Below are positions 19,359-27,309 of a DNA stretch of 64,000 nt, piece after piece (the first letter of the stretch is position 1; each line of letters opens with the position of its first letter). Below the pieces are notes generated by a model that saw nothing but the letters and a program-made list of their open reading frames with translations, ran no database searches and was not told the origin of the DNA. The translations under genes were made by a program, and so were the position numbers. This stretch comes from an uncultured Mediterranea sp. GTDB lineage: Bacteria; Bacteroidota; Bacteroidia; Bacteroidales; Bacteroidaceae. The stretch covers positions 1 to 64,000 of the forward strand of contig CAMCUZ010000004.1 in assembly GCA_945879145.1 (NCBI GenBank). The letters run 5' to 3'.

Positions 19359-20465
19359 ATGAAAGCAAGAAAATTCTTTAAAGCGGCCGGTCTTTGTGCC
19401 ATCGGACTGGTCTTTGTATGGACCTTTGTCTTCCTCTATCAGAAGTCGAAGCCCGAAGTGAAAGTCTATGAGCTGCATCAGCCCGAGGTGACCGACCTGG
19501 TGAAGAGTACCATCGCCACGGGCAAGGTGGAGCCGCGCGACGAGGTGCTCATCAAGCCCCAGATCTCGGGCATCATCGACGAGGTCTATAAAGAGGCGGG
19601 GCAAACCATCCGCAAGGGCGAGGTGATCGCCAAGGTCAAGGTGATCCCCGAGCTCGGCTCGCTCAACAGCGCCGAGAGCCGCGTGCGCCTGGCCGAGATC
19701 AGCGCCCGTCAGGCCGAGACCGACTTCGGCCGCATCAAGCAGCTCTACGAGCAGCAGCTCGTCAGCCGCGAAACGTATGAGAAGGAGGAGGTCAACGTCA
19801 GCAAGGCACGCGAAGAGCTGCAGACCGCCAAGGACAACCTCGAAATCATCAAGGAGGGCATCACCAAGAGCAGCGCCTCGTTCAGCAGCACGCTGATACG
19901 CAGCACCATCGACGGATTGATTCTCGACGTGCCCATCAAGGTGGGTAACTCGGTCATCATGTCGAACACCTTCAACGACGGCACCACCATCGCTACCGTG
20001 GCCAACATGAACGACCTCATCTTCCGCGGCAACGTGGATGAGACCGAGGTGGGCCGCCTGAGCGAAGGGATGCCCGTGAAGCTCACCATCGGCGCCCTGC
20101 AGGGTCTGACGTTCGACGCCACCCTGGAGTACATCTCGCCCAAGGGCGTGGAGAGCAACGGCGCCAACCAGTTTGAGATCAAGGCTGCCATCACCCCGCC
20201 CGAGGGTGTAACCATCCGTTCGGGCTACTCGGCCAACGCCGAGATTGTGCTGGAGCGGCAGGAGCAGGCCCTGGCCATCCCCGAGGGGTGCGTAGAATTT
20301 AGCGGCGACACCACCTTTGTCTATGTCCTGACCAAGTCCGAGCCCGAGCAGCAGTTTGAGCGCCGGCAGATTCAGATCGGCATGAGCGACGGCATCAAGA
20401 TAGCCATCAAGAGCGGCCTGAAGCAGGAAGAGCAAGTGCGCGGCGGCGAGCAGAAGAAGGGATGA
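19359..20465 (+). CDS. Periplasmic adaptor protein (HlyD/MacA family)
   Basis: The 368-residue membrane-fusion protein has an N-terminal membrane anchor (LCAIGLVFVWTFVFLYQ), a lipoyl-type hairpin region split around a helical hairpin (ATGKVEPRDEVLIKPQISG; then long heptad-rich helices about 110-165), and a beta-barrel domain with DLIFRGNVDETEVGRL and MPVKLTIGALQG. It bridges the inner membrane permease and the TolC-type channel. It ends with a Lys-rich tail, and the stop is followed at once by heptamer repeats (GTTTAGT). Confidence 0.9.
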   Translation: MKARKFFKAAGLCAIGLVFVWTFVFLYQKSKPEVKVYELHQPEVTDLVKSTIATGKVEPRDEVLIKPQISGIIDEVYKEAGQTIRKGEVIAKVKVIPELGSLNSAESRVRLAEISARQAETDFGRIKQLYEQQLVSRETYEKEEVNVSKAREELQTAKDNLEIIKEGITKSSASFSSTLIRSTIDGLILDVPIKVGNSVIMSNTFNDGTTIATVANMNDLIFRGNVDETEVGRLSEGMPVKLTIGALQGLTFDATLEYISPKGVESNGANQFEIKAAITPPEGVTIRSGYSANAEIVLERQEQALAIPEGCVEFSGDTTFVYVLTKSEPEQQFERRQIQIGMSDGIKIAIKSGLKQEEQVRGGEQKKG

Positions 20466-20514
20466 GGGATGAGTGTTTAGTGTTTAGTGATTAGTGTTTA
20501 GTGTTTAGTGATTA
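20466..20514 (+). repeat. Heptamer array, GTTTAGT/GATTAGT units
   Basis: About six 7-bp units directly after the adaptor stop codon, leading into a REP-like element at 20519. Confidence 0.8.
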
Positions 20515-20518
20515 TCCA

Positions 20519-20622
20519 CCTGTAGGGGCGCAATATCTTGCGCCCTGAAAACCGCAACAAACACCGCAACAAACACCGCAATTGTGGCTGTCACTGGGCG
20601 GAAAATATTCCGCCCCTACAGG
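20519..20622. repeat. REP-like composite palindrome, copy 1 (complete)
   Basis: The outer ends CCTGTAGGGGCG and CGCCCCTACAGG are inverted. Inside each end is a small hairpin: GGGCGCAATATCTTGCGCCC on the left and GGGCGGAAAATATTCCGCCC on the right. Between them are ACCGCAACAA repeats. Other copies or fragments lie at 28121, 28741, 29909 and 35095. Confidence 0.88.
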
Positions 20623-20647
20623 TTAATAATCCGTATAACCCGATTCC

Positions 20648-20828
20648 CGTTTTAAATTTTAAATTGAACATCGTTTTAAATTGATTCCCATCGCCGTTTT
20701 AAATTTTTAATTTTAAATTTTAAATTGAATATCGTTTTTAATTGAACACCCCCACCGTTTTAAATTTTAAATTTTAAATTTTTAATTGACTTACGTTTTA
20801 AATTGACTTACGTTTTAAATTGAAAAAA
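20648..20828 (+). repeat. AT-rich heptamer array (TTTTAAA) leading into tolC
   Basis: Runs of TTTTAAA-type 7-bp units are interrupted by TTGAACATCG- or TTGACTTACG-like spacers, and continue to the base before the ATG at 20829. No Shine-Dalgarno sequence is left between the array and the start. Confidence 0.85.
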
Positions 20829-22232
20829 ATGAACAAAACGTTATATACCGCCTTCGCCCTGCTGATGGGCACCCTGGCAACTACACCCGCCACTACAGCC
20901 GTGGCACAGCAGACCTCAGCCTCGGCGCAGCAGACCTCAGCCGTGGCAGATCAGGCTGCCGGCCAAACCTGGAGCCTGCGCCGATGCATCGACTATGCCA
21001 TCGACCACAACATCAACATCAAGCAGACGGCCAACGCCGCAGAGCAGGGCGCCGTAGAGGTCAACACCCGGCGCTGGGCACGACTGCCCAACCTCAACGC
21101 TTCGGCCGGACAAAACTGGAACTGGGGACGCACGCAGACCGCCATCAAGGACGAGGCCACGGGCGACTACTCCACCGTCTATGTCAACACCTCCAGCCAC
21201 GGCACCAACCTCTCCGTAGGCACCTCCGTACCCCTCTTTACCGGCATGCAGCTGCCCAACCAGCTGGCCTACGCCAAGCTCAACCTCAAGGCCGCCCTGG
21301 CCGACCTGCAGAAGGCCAAAGACGACATCGCCGTACAAATCGCCTCGACCTACCTGCAGACCCTCTACAAGCTCGAGACCTACCAGGTGGCCCAGGGACA
21401 GACCGACCTGAGCCGACAGCAGCTGGCCCGCATCGAGGCCCTGCAACGCCTGGGCAAGGCCTCGGCACAAGAAGTGGCCGATGCCCGCTCGCGCCTGGCG
21501 CAGGACGAGATGAACCAGGTGGAAGCCCACAACAGCTACCAGCTCGGCCTGCTCGACCTGAGCCAGCTCATCGAGCTCGACACGCCCGAAGGCTTCCAGC
21601 TGGAGCGCCCCGCCGTAGCACTCACCCTCCAGCCGCTCACCCCACCTGCCGAAGTGGCGCAGACCGCCCTGGCCACCAAGGCCAGCATCCAGGCCGCCAA
21701 GCATCGCCTCGATGCCAGCCGCCACGCCATCCGCATCGCCCAGAGCGCCTACTACCCCCAGCTCAGCCTTAACGGAAGCCTCGGCACCAGCTACTACTCC
21801 ACCATCAACCGCACCTTCAGCCAGCAGATGAGCGACAACTTCAACAAGTACGTAGGCTTCAGCCTGAGCGTGCCCCTCTTCAACCGCTTCACCACGCGCA
21901 ACCAGGTGCGCACCGCCCGCCTGCAGCAGCAGAACTACGCCCTGCAGCTCGAAGGCGCCAAAAAAAACCTTTACAAAGAGGTGCAGCAGGCCTGGTACAA
22001 CGCCACGGCCGCCCAGGCCAAATACGCCAGCAGCACGGCAGCCCTCCAGGCCAGCACCGAAGCCTTTCGGCTGATGACGCAGAAGTACGAGAGCGGCCAG
22101 GCCAACGCCGTAGAGTACCACGAGGCCAAGCAGAACCTGCTCCGCGCCCAGAGCGACGAGCTCTACGCCAAGTACAACTACCTCTTCAGCACCAAGATTC
22201 TCAACTTCTACAACGGCCAGCCGATAGAATAG
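20829..22232 (+). CDS. TolC-family outer membrane efflux protein
   Basis: The outer membrane channel of the tripartite pump, about 467 residues. A signal peptide (MNKTLYTAFALLMGTLA) is followed by two copies of the OEP repeat: SLRRCIDYAIDHNINIKQ at the start, long Ala/Gln-rich helices, PLFTGMQLPNQLAYAKLNL, and the second-half equivalent SVPLFNRFTTRNQVRTARL. ATG at 20829 is chosen; the frame extends to a TTG at 20820 inside the repeat array, which would add only three residues. Last gene of the operon, followed by a strong terminator. Confidence 0.92.
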   Translation: MNKTLYTAFALLMGTLATTPATTAVAQQTSASAQQTSAVADQAAGQTWSLRRCIDYAIDHNINIKQTANAAEQGAVEVNTRRWARLPNLNASAGQNWNWGRTQTAIKDEATGDYSTVYVNTSSHGTNLSVGTSVPLFTGMQLPNQLAYAKLNLKAALADLQKAKDDIAVQIASTYLQTLYKLETYQVAQGQTDLSRQQLARIEALQRLGKASAQEVADARSRLAQDEMNQVEAHNSYQLGLLDLSQLIELDTPEGFQLERPAVALTLQPLTPPAEVAQTALATKASIQAAKHRLDASRHAIRIAQSAYYPQLSLNGSLGTSYYSTINRTFSQQMSDNFNKYVGFSLSVPLFNRFTTRNQVRTARLQQQNYALQLEGAKKNLYKEVQQAWYNATAAQAKYASSTAALQASTEAFRLMTQKYESGQANAVEYHEAKQNLLRAQSDELYAKYNYLFSTKILNFYNGQPIE

Positions 22233-22295
22233 CCGGCCAGCCATTCGCCCCACGTCCCCCCAGAGCAGGCCGAAGAGACGTATCCCCCCGTGACT

Positions 22296-22354
22296 CAGAG
22301 CAGACTGATGATGAGGATTCCGCCCCATCATCAGCCCGCTCTGGGCTTTTTTTT
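22296..22354 (+). terminator. Rho-independent terminator after the efflux operon
   Basis: The arms CAGAGCAGACTGATGATG and CATCATCAGCCCGCTCTG form an 18-bp stem with two mismatches, followed by GGGC and eight T. Confidence 0.88.
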
Positions 22355-22473
22355 GCGCTCAAGATACCTCCAATTCCATTATTTTTATACATACTATTTA
22401 GATATTTCAGATTAAATACCGACATTCGCCGCAAAAAAATACCATCTGAAAACATCCAAATACCGAAAAAACG

Positions 22474-23637
22474 ATGAGCCTTTCACTATACGACAGCATA
22501 ATCTATGGCAACTTAAGAGAAGAAAAACTTAACGAACTGAAAACCACAAAAGATATTGGCCTGCTTAACCAAGAGATTTCTAAGCTGTGCTCGCAAAACA
22601 ATCTTCAACTCCATGAACTTGAAGAGCTTTTGGTGAATCTGATCGAAAAGGAGTATCTGGCCCTTTTATCGGATGACTATGAAAAAGACCGGAAGCTGCG
22701 TAAAGAGGCTGAGAAACAGCATAAAGCCTGTTACACGGCCTATAATGAATATCACATCTTCCGAGTGGACGCTCTGTTTGAAAGGAGCAGATATACCACT
22801 TGCTCAGACAGGCTATACAGCCTGCTCGGAATAGTGGACAACCTAAGAACCATGCTTCACTTAATCAAACTGGCTATTGCGGCAAAAAATGATGAAATCC
22901 TTCTAGGCGAAGTACGCAACGTGATGCTTCGAGTACTCCAATTGGCCGAATCTACAGAGATAAAGCGCATCAGAGAGTCGCTGATGATGCTCTACTTTAA
23001 CTTACTAGGTACTTTTTGGCACCTATTGCAATCGAATACCATGGGATTGTTTTACGAATTCTCAGAGACCTATCGTTTGTTTACCAATGAATATCCCCCC
23101 GAGGAGTTGGAGCGTGCATACCATAAGCTGATACAAAGCACATCGGATGCTCAGCGGAGTGCAGGGCAAACAGGACAACCCTCACAACCGGAGCCTCTGT
23201 CCGAGACGGGGGGAAACGAATGGGTTACGCGTTTCCTGACAGAAGCCAAAAAGTACCATTTTCAAGACCTGGAGAAAGTGAAAGCCCTGGATTCGGAGCA
23301 AAAGGTCAAGAAGCTGGTGGCCCGCATACTCGGTATGGATAGGTCCCTCGAACAGCCGGCGGCTTATGCGGCTGCGATTCTGGTATATCTGGGCTTCGAG
23401 AACTCGTTCAGTCTATATTATGATGGCCCGTTTACGCGAGCAAACTACGATAGATGGTGCGAACAAAACATCATGCGCTATCCCCCAGAGCGGGCCAAAG
23501 GGTGCGCCTTCAAGCACTACAGGCTCTCCGTACACCTGAATGCCAGAGAAGCCAGCGGCGGGAACTACAAATATAAAGGATGGTATTACTACGGTGGCAT
23601 AGTACAAAAAGAGTATCAAGAGATACTCAACGAATGA
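22474..23637 (+). CDS. Unrecognised protein at the left edge of the island
   Basis: A 387-residue, probably cytoplasmic protein. Residues 1-220 look helical and charged (LHELEELLVNLIEKEYLALL, KDRKLRKEAEKQHKACYTAY); a Ser/Pro/Gly/Gln linker (about 225-250) leads to a C-terminal domain ending in an aromatic stretch (YKYKGWYYYGGIVQKEYQ). I recognise no enzyme motif. Its DNA is clearly more AT-rich than the neighbouring tolC gene, a sign of transfer. It is followed by the AAAGACC repeat block. DUF6043-like or RteC-like regulators are possibilities I cannot confirm. Confidence 0.75.
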   Translation: MSLSLYDSIIYGNLREEKLNELKTTKDIGLLNQEISKLCSQNNLQLHELEELLVNLIEKEYLALLSDDYEKDRKLRKEAEKQHKACYTAYNEYHIFRVDALFERSRYTTCSDRLYSLLGIVDNLRTMLHLIKLAIAAKNDEILLGEVRNVMLRVLQLAESTEIKRIRESLMMLYFNLLGTFWHLLQSNTMGLFYEFSETYRLFTNEYPPEELERAYHKLIQSTSDAQRSAGQTGQPSQPEPLSETGGNEWVTRFLTEAKKYHFQDLEKVKALDSEQKVKKLVARILGMDRSLEQPAAYAAAILVYLGFENSFSLYYDGPFTRANYDRWCEQNIMRYPPERAKGCAFKHYRLSVHLNAREASGGNYKYKGWYYYGGIVQKEYQEILNE

Positions 23638-23670
23638 TGAGCAAACGCTACGAATAGCGAAAAAACCTTA

Positions 23671-23747
23671 AAAGACCGCGAAAGACCAAAGACCAGAAAA
23701 AGACCAGAATCCACCGTCAGAAGACCAAAAAAGACCATACATCTTTG
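23671..23747 (+). promoter_or_regulatory. AAAGACC direct repeats ending at a -7-like box
   Basis: Six copies of (A/G)AAGACC occur between 23671 and 23736 (23671, 23681, 23688, 23699, 23720, 23730). The -7-like CATCTTTG follows at 23740-23747, 31 nt before the next gene. The arrangement looks like an operator or iteron set. Confidence 0.5.
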
Positions 23748-23778
23748 CGTCACGGTTAGTTCCTCACATGGAATAACC

Positions 23779-24288
23779 ATGACATTTATGAACAATAAAA
23801 ATTCAAACAAGATGGCAGGGCAGAAAGAACAGTATCGCCCGAGCCGCGTAAGAGAGATTTTCACCGAGTATGTGAACAATAGTCAGGATGACGGTTTCCA
23901 CAAGCTCTTCGCCAACACAGAGCCGTGCATTACGCTCAAGTTCATCACCCGCAACCCGGGACGACTGGCCGAGGGCGAGTACCTCGCAGGCACCATCCTG
24001 CGCGATGGCCAGGAGCACTACACCTTCATCGAAGACATCGACAACCTGCCAGCCGCCGCATCGGCCACCTGCCCAGTGAAGGCTATCCAACCGCTGCGTA
24101 ACCCTATCATCTACCGCGGCAAGTACATCAACATCCACCGTGCGAAGGATGGCACCCTCTATCCCACCTTCTGCCGACCGCTGCTGAATGACGGATTCAC
24201 CATCGCGGACTTCTGCCGCGAAGCCGCCTGCGAGCTGTTCGCCATAGCAGGCCACGTAGAGAAGTTGATGCCTGGCATGAGCGCCTAA
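23779..24288 (+). CDS. Small island protein of unknown function
   Basis: A 169-residue protein with no signal peptide or membrane segment. It has a basic N-terminus (KMAGQKEQYRPSRVREIF) and a beta-rich middle (PCITLKFITRNPG, YLAGTILRDGQEHYTFIEDI, NPIIYRGKYINIHRAKDG). Not recognised. It sits between the AAAGACC repeats and the inverted-repeat structure in front of the ATPase, a position where replication-initiation or regulatory proteins of small replicons are often found; this is context only. Alternative starts are the ATGs at 23788 and 23812. Confidence 0.7.
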   Translation: MTFMNNKNSNKMAGQKEQYRPSRVREIFTEYVNNSQDDGFHKLFANTEPCITLKFITRNPGRLAEGEYLAGTILRDGQEHYTFIEDIDNLPAAASATCPVKAIQPLRNPIIYRGKYINIHRAKDGTLYPTFCRPLLNDGFTIADFCREAACELFAIAGHVEKLMPGMSA

Positions 24289-24302
24289 TACCGGCTGCAC
24301 AA

Positions 24303-24461
24303 CAGTCTCAGAGTCTCAGTCTCAGTTCAAAATTAAGTCACAATTCACATCTCAAACCCCTCTTATATCACTTATAACTAATTAATAATTAAATAGTTAT
24401 ATAATATAGAGAGGATGATGACCCACCTTAAAAACGAACTGAGACTCTGAGACTGAGACTG
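24303..24461. repeat. Nested inverted repeat with AT-rich core (candidate origin), copy A
   Basis: A 26-nt left arm (24303-24328, built of CAGTCTCAGAGTCTCAG-type GAGACT hexamers) is matched by an inverted right arm at 24436-24461. Inside is a second inversion, CCTCTTATAT versus ATATAGAGAGG, around an AT-only centre (TAATTAATAATTAAATAG). It lies 50 nt upstream of the ATPase gene. The same plan with a different outer arm occurs at 58498-58665. Confidence 0.75.
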
Positions 24462-24511
24462 CGGCCAACCTCTACAAACCCCAAAATAAACATCTAATTC
24501 CCTATAATGCA

Positions 24512-25849
24512 ATGAAATACGATATCTTTAGCAACACCGCTCCGCAGATGCCACGACCCGGTAAAGGCACCGAAATCTGCAAACTTATCCTCTCACAGAT
24601 TTCCAAAGACATGCGCGACCCCCTCATTCCGATGGTGATTCCGGCATTAGCGTCCCACTTATCCGAGGTGGAGTTCATGTACTCCGACAACGTTTTCTAC
24701 GAACTTTGTGGCCAAATGGGCCACTTGATAGGCCCTTCGGGCATCGGAAAACAGCAATTGACGCGTCTCATAGAGGCCGTTTGCCGCTCTTTTCGACAGC
24801 ATGATGAGACTGAGTTCGCGAAACTGGTGGATTGGCAACGGCAAATCAAGACCCGAGGGGCCAACAAGGAGAAGCCGGAACGGCCAGACGTGAGCTTCTG
24901 GTTCCCACCGGCCGACATGACCAATCCCGCCTTCCTGCAGAACGCCATGGCGTGCGAGAAGCTGGGCGCACGCACGCAGTACATCAACCTGCCTGAGGTG
25001 GAGATGGCCAACCGCATGTGCGGCGGACACAGCCAGGTGAGTCAGACCATCCGCAACATCTACGACCGGCAGCGGGCAGGAGCCCTGCGTGCCACAGCCG
25101 ACGGCGTGACTGGAAACCCCCTGCTACGGGTCAACATCACCTTCACCTCCACACCCGATGCGGCACGCCTCTTCTACCGCAAGGACCTGACCAACGGATT
25201 CTTCGGTCGAATCCCCTTCGCCTACAAGGCACGCGGCGAACGCAGCCCACGCATCCCCCGCCAAGGGCGGTACGAAGAGACCTTCCTCAAGAAGCTCGAC
25301 GCCTACCTCATCCGGCTGGACAACTGCAAGGGCAACTTCGTGGTGCCACAGCTCAACAAACTGGCTGACGACCTAGCCGCCGAGATGGCCCGCCTGGGTG
25401 ACCTGACAGACGATGATATGCTCTTTGAGCTCTCCCACCGCTGCATCTTCTCCGCCTGGAAGAAGGGGGCTACGCTCTGGATTCTCAACGACCAGACCTG
25501 GACACGCTCCATCGGTGAGTTCGTGGAGTGGTTCTGCTACTACGACCTCTGGAGCAAGATCATGGTCTTCGGCGACCTCTTCAAATTGGAGGATATTCCG
25601 TCAGCCGGCGGAAAGCAAAGCGGCCCGCAGAACATGCTGAACAACCTCGAAGACTCCTTCAACGAACAGCAACTGGAAGCCCTCCGCCTGAGTTTGGGCA
25701 AGGAGGTGACCAAGACCAAGCATCAGCTCAACGTCTGGAAAAACCGTGGCTTCATCACCTACTGCCCCCAGACGGGACTCTACAGCAAGACCCAGGAGTA
25801 CCTCAAGGGCTGCTCCAACAGGTGCAACAAAATCGAACAACCTAAATAA
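24512..25849 (+). CDS. DUF3987/VirE-like P-loop ATPase of the island
   Basis: A 445-residue protein with a Walker A-like loop GPSGIGKQQL (about residue 73-82) and an acidic Walker B-like stretch around QYINLPEVEMANRM. The C-terminal third looks like a winged-helix region (VTKTKHQLNVWKNRGFITYCPQTG). The start MKYDIFSNTA and layout resemble the DUF3987-type helicase-like proteins of Bacteroidales elements. It overlaps neither neighbour: the primase starts 8 nt downstream, so the two are co-translated. The likely role is loading or unwinding for element replication; the family name is a judgement from layout. Confidence 0.7.
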   Translation: MKYDIFSNTAPQMPRPGKGTEICKLILSQISKDMRDPLIPMVIPALASHLSEVEFMYSDNVFYELCGQMGHLIGPSGIGKQQLTRLIEAVCRSFRQHDETEFAKLVDWQRQIKTRGANKEKPERPDVSFWFPPADMTNPAFLQNAMACEKLGARTQYINLPEVEMANRMCGGHSQVSQTIRNIYDRQRAGALRATADGVTGNPLLRVNITFTSTPDAARLFYRKDLTNGFFGRIPFAYKARGERSPRIPRQGRYEETFLKKLDAYLIRLDNCKGNFVVPQLNKLADDLAAEMARLGDLTDDDMLFELSHRCIFSAWKKGATLWILNDQTWTRSIGEFVEWFCYYDLWSKIMVFGDLFKLEDIPSAGGKQSGPQNMLNNLEDSFNEQQLEALRLSLGKEVTKTKHQLNVWKNRGFITYCPQTGLYSKTQEYLKGCSNRCNKIEQPK

Positions 25850-25857
25850 CAAACGAT

Positions 25858-26808
25858 ATGATAGACCGTTTCCTTCTCCAAAGGCTGCGCTACCTCCCCA
25901 TCGAGGAGGTGGCCCAGCGCCTGGGGCTCACCGTGAAGCAGCACAAGAGCCTCTGCCCTTTCCACGACGACCAGCACCCTTCGCTCAGCTTCAGCATCCA
26001 GCGCAACACGTACCGATGCTTCGTATGCGGCGCACATGGAGGCACCATCGACCTCACCATGCACCTCCTGGGTAAAGACTTCACCCAAGCCTGCTACTGG
26101 CTGGCCGATGAAAACTGCATTCCTGAAAGACCCTCTCAATCCCCTTTAAAGGGGGAGGAAATGAAGCAGGCCCAGCCTCTCTTCGACCCCGTGCGCTATG
26201 CACGCCTCTTCGAACACCCCACGCTGAGCCCGGAGGCCTGCCGCTTCCTCTACGGGGAGCGACACATCGACCCCCGCGTAGTGAGCTGGTGCCGCCTGGG
26301 CAGCTGGCGCGACCGCAAGGGCATCAACTGGCTCCAAATCCCCTACTTCGACCCTAAGGGCCAACTCATCGGCATACAGAACCGCAACCTCGACAACCAA
26401 AGCCCCCGTTTCCGCTTCCCGCGTGGCAGCCGATGCAACTGCTACAACCTGCAGGTGATACGCCTGCTCCGACAGGGCGAACCGCTCTACATCACGGAGG
26501 GGTGCTCCGACTGCTGGGCCATGCTCTCGTCGGGCCGCAAAGCCATCGCCATCCCCAGCGCCTCCCTGCTCAACACCGAAGCGCTGCTCCAGGCCCTGGC
26601 CCAACTGCCGCCACACATCAGCACCAAGCTCACCCTCCACATGTACCCCGACCGCGACCTGCCCGGCGAGCGCCTCTTCCTGCAGCTGCAAGCCCTGCTC
26701 CCCACCCTGCAGCACCACCAGCTCCCCCCAGGATGTAAAGACTTCGGCGAAGCCTGGACCCAACAGCTGGCTCCACGCATCACCCCATCCCATGCTATTT
26801 CATCCTAA
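25858..26808 (+). CDS. CHC2 zinc-finger/TOPRIM primase
   Basis: A 316-residue DnaG-like primase. The zinc finger is visible at about residues 38-66: CPFHDDQHPSLSF and YRCFVCGAHGGTIDL (Cys-His-Cys-Cys ligands). The TOPRIM fold is in the second half: EPLYITEGCSDCWAML (catalytic Glu) and HMYPDRDLPGERLF (DxD). The RNA-polymerase middle domain is shorter than in chromosomal DnaG. A palindrome encoding SPLKGE is inserted in the linker after the zinc finger (about residue 95-100). It follows the ATPase by 8 nt, giving a primase-helicase pair. Confidence 0.88.
   Translation: MIDRFLLQRLRYLPIEEVAQRLGLTVKQHKSLCPFHDDQHPSLSFSIQRNTYRCFVCGAHGGTIDLTMHLLGKDFTQACYWLADENCIPERPSQSPLKGEEMKQAQPLFDPVRYARLFEHPTLSPEACRFLYGERHIDPRVVSWCRLGSWRDRKGINWLQIPYFDPKGQLIGIQNRNLDNQSPRFRFPRGSRCNCYNLQVIRLLRQGEPLYITEGCSDCWAMLSSGRKAIAIPSASLLNTEALLQALAQLPPHISTKLTLHMYPDRDLPGERLFLQLQALLPTLQHHQLPPGCKDFGEAWTQQLAPRITPSHAISS
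26141..26154. repeat. Palindrome CCCCTTTAAAGGGG inside the primase gene
   Basis: The palindrome with flanking TCTCAAT and GAGGAAAT is read in frame as SPLKGEE, between the zinc finger and the TOPRIM part. It looks like a small repeat tolerated in a linker. Confidence 0.7.
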
Positions 26809-26828
26809 AAAAAACCAAAGAGAACGAT

Positions 26829-27053
26829 ATGGAACAAACATTCACACAACGGGCCTACGCCAAACATGAGCTGGCCCTACGCTACTTCCCCCACTCCAGG
26901 ACCAAACGTGCGGCCGTGGCCCACTTCATGGAGATGATTCATCAGACCCGCGACCTCTATCCCGCCCTGCTCGCCCAGGGCTACAACAAGTACGCCAAGT
27001 GGTTCACCCCCAAAGAGGTACAGCTCATCACCCACTACCTCGGCGAGCCCTGA
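26829..27053 (+). CDS. DUF4248 family protein
   Basis: A 74-residue protein: FTQRAYAKHELALRYFPHS, then LLAQGYNKYAKWFTPKEVQL and LITHYLGEP. The pattern of an N-terminal 'Y-s-K-x-E-L-A' helix and a C-terminal 'F-T/S-P-x-x-V-x-x-I...L-G-x-P' is that of DUF4248, a putative small DNA-binding (helix-turn-helix-like) family found beside VirE/DUF3987 genes in Bacteroidales. It lies 20 nt after the primase. Confidence 0.8.
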   Translation: MEQTFTQRAYAKHELALRYFPHSRTKRAAVAHFMEMIHQTRDLYPALLAQGYNKYAKWFTPKEVQLITHYLGEP

Positions 27054-27176
27054 CCCTGCCCCGAGCCCATACACGTTGCGGCAAATCGGACAGCGTACGC
27101 AAGAAAAAAAGGCCCGAAAAGTAACGGAAAACGCAGCCAAAGCAAGGCAACGACAGGGCGCGTCGGCAGAACGCAT

Positions 27177-27184
27177 TAACTTTG
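27177..27184 (+). promoter_or_regulatory. -7 promoter element for the Gly/Ser-tailed protein
   Basis: TAACTTTG is an exact match to TAnnTTTG, 125 nt before the ATG at 27310. The rest of the 27054-27309 gap shows nothing further. Confidence 0.45.
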
Positions 27185-27309
27185 CACCTGTGAAGAAAGG
27201 AGAAAAGCGCGCACCTCCTGCGGTACCCGAAGACATCCCGATGTCATCCCGAAGGCCATCGCTCCACACAGCTAACCCATTTGTTTAACAATTTAACCAT
27301 CAGCAAACT

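Noticed and set aside
17942-19402. 486-codon open frame on the minus strand over the second permease
   Set aside because: Antisense shadow of a GC-rich gene; no recognisable domain, and the plus strand encodes a complete permease.
20937-22331. 464-codon open frame antisense to tolC
   Set aside because: Composition is that of an antisense frame (Gly/Val/Leu-rich without motifs) and it would include the terminator.
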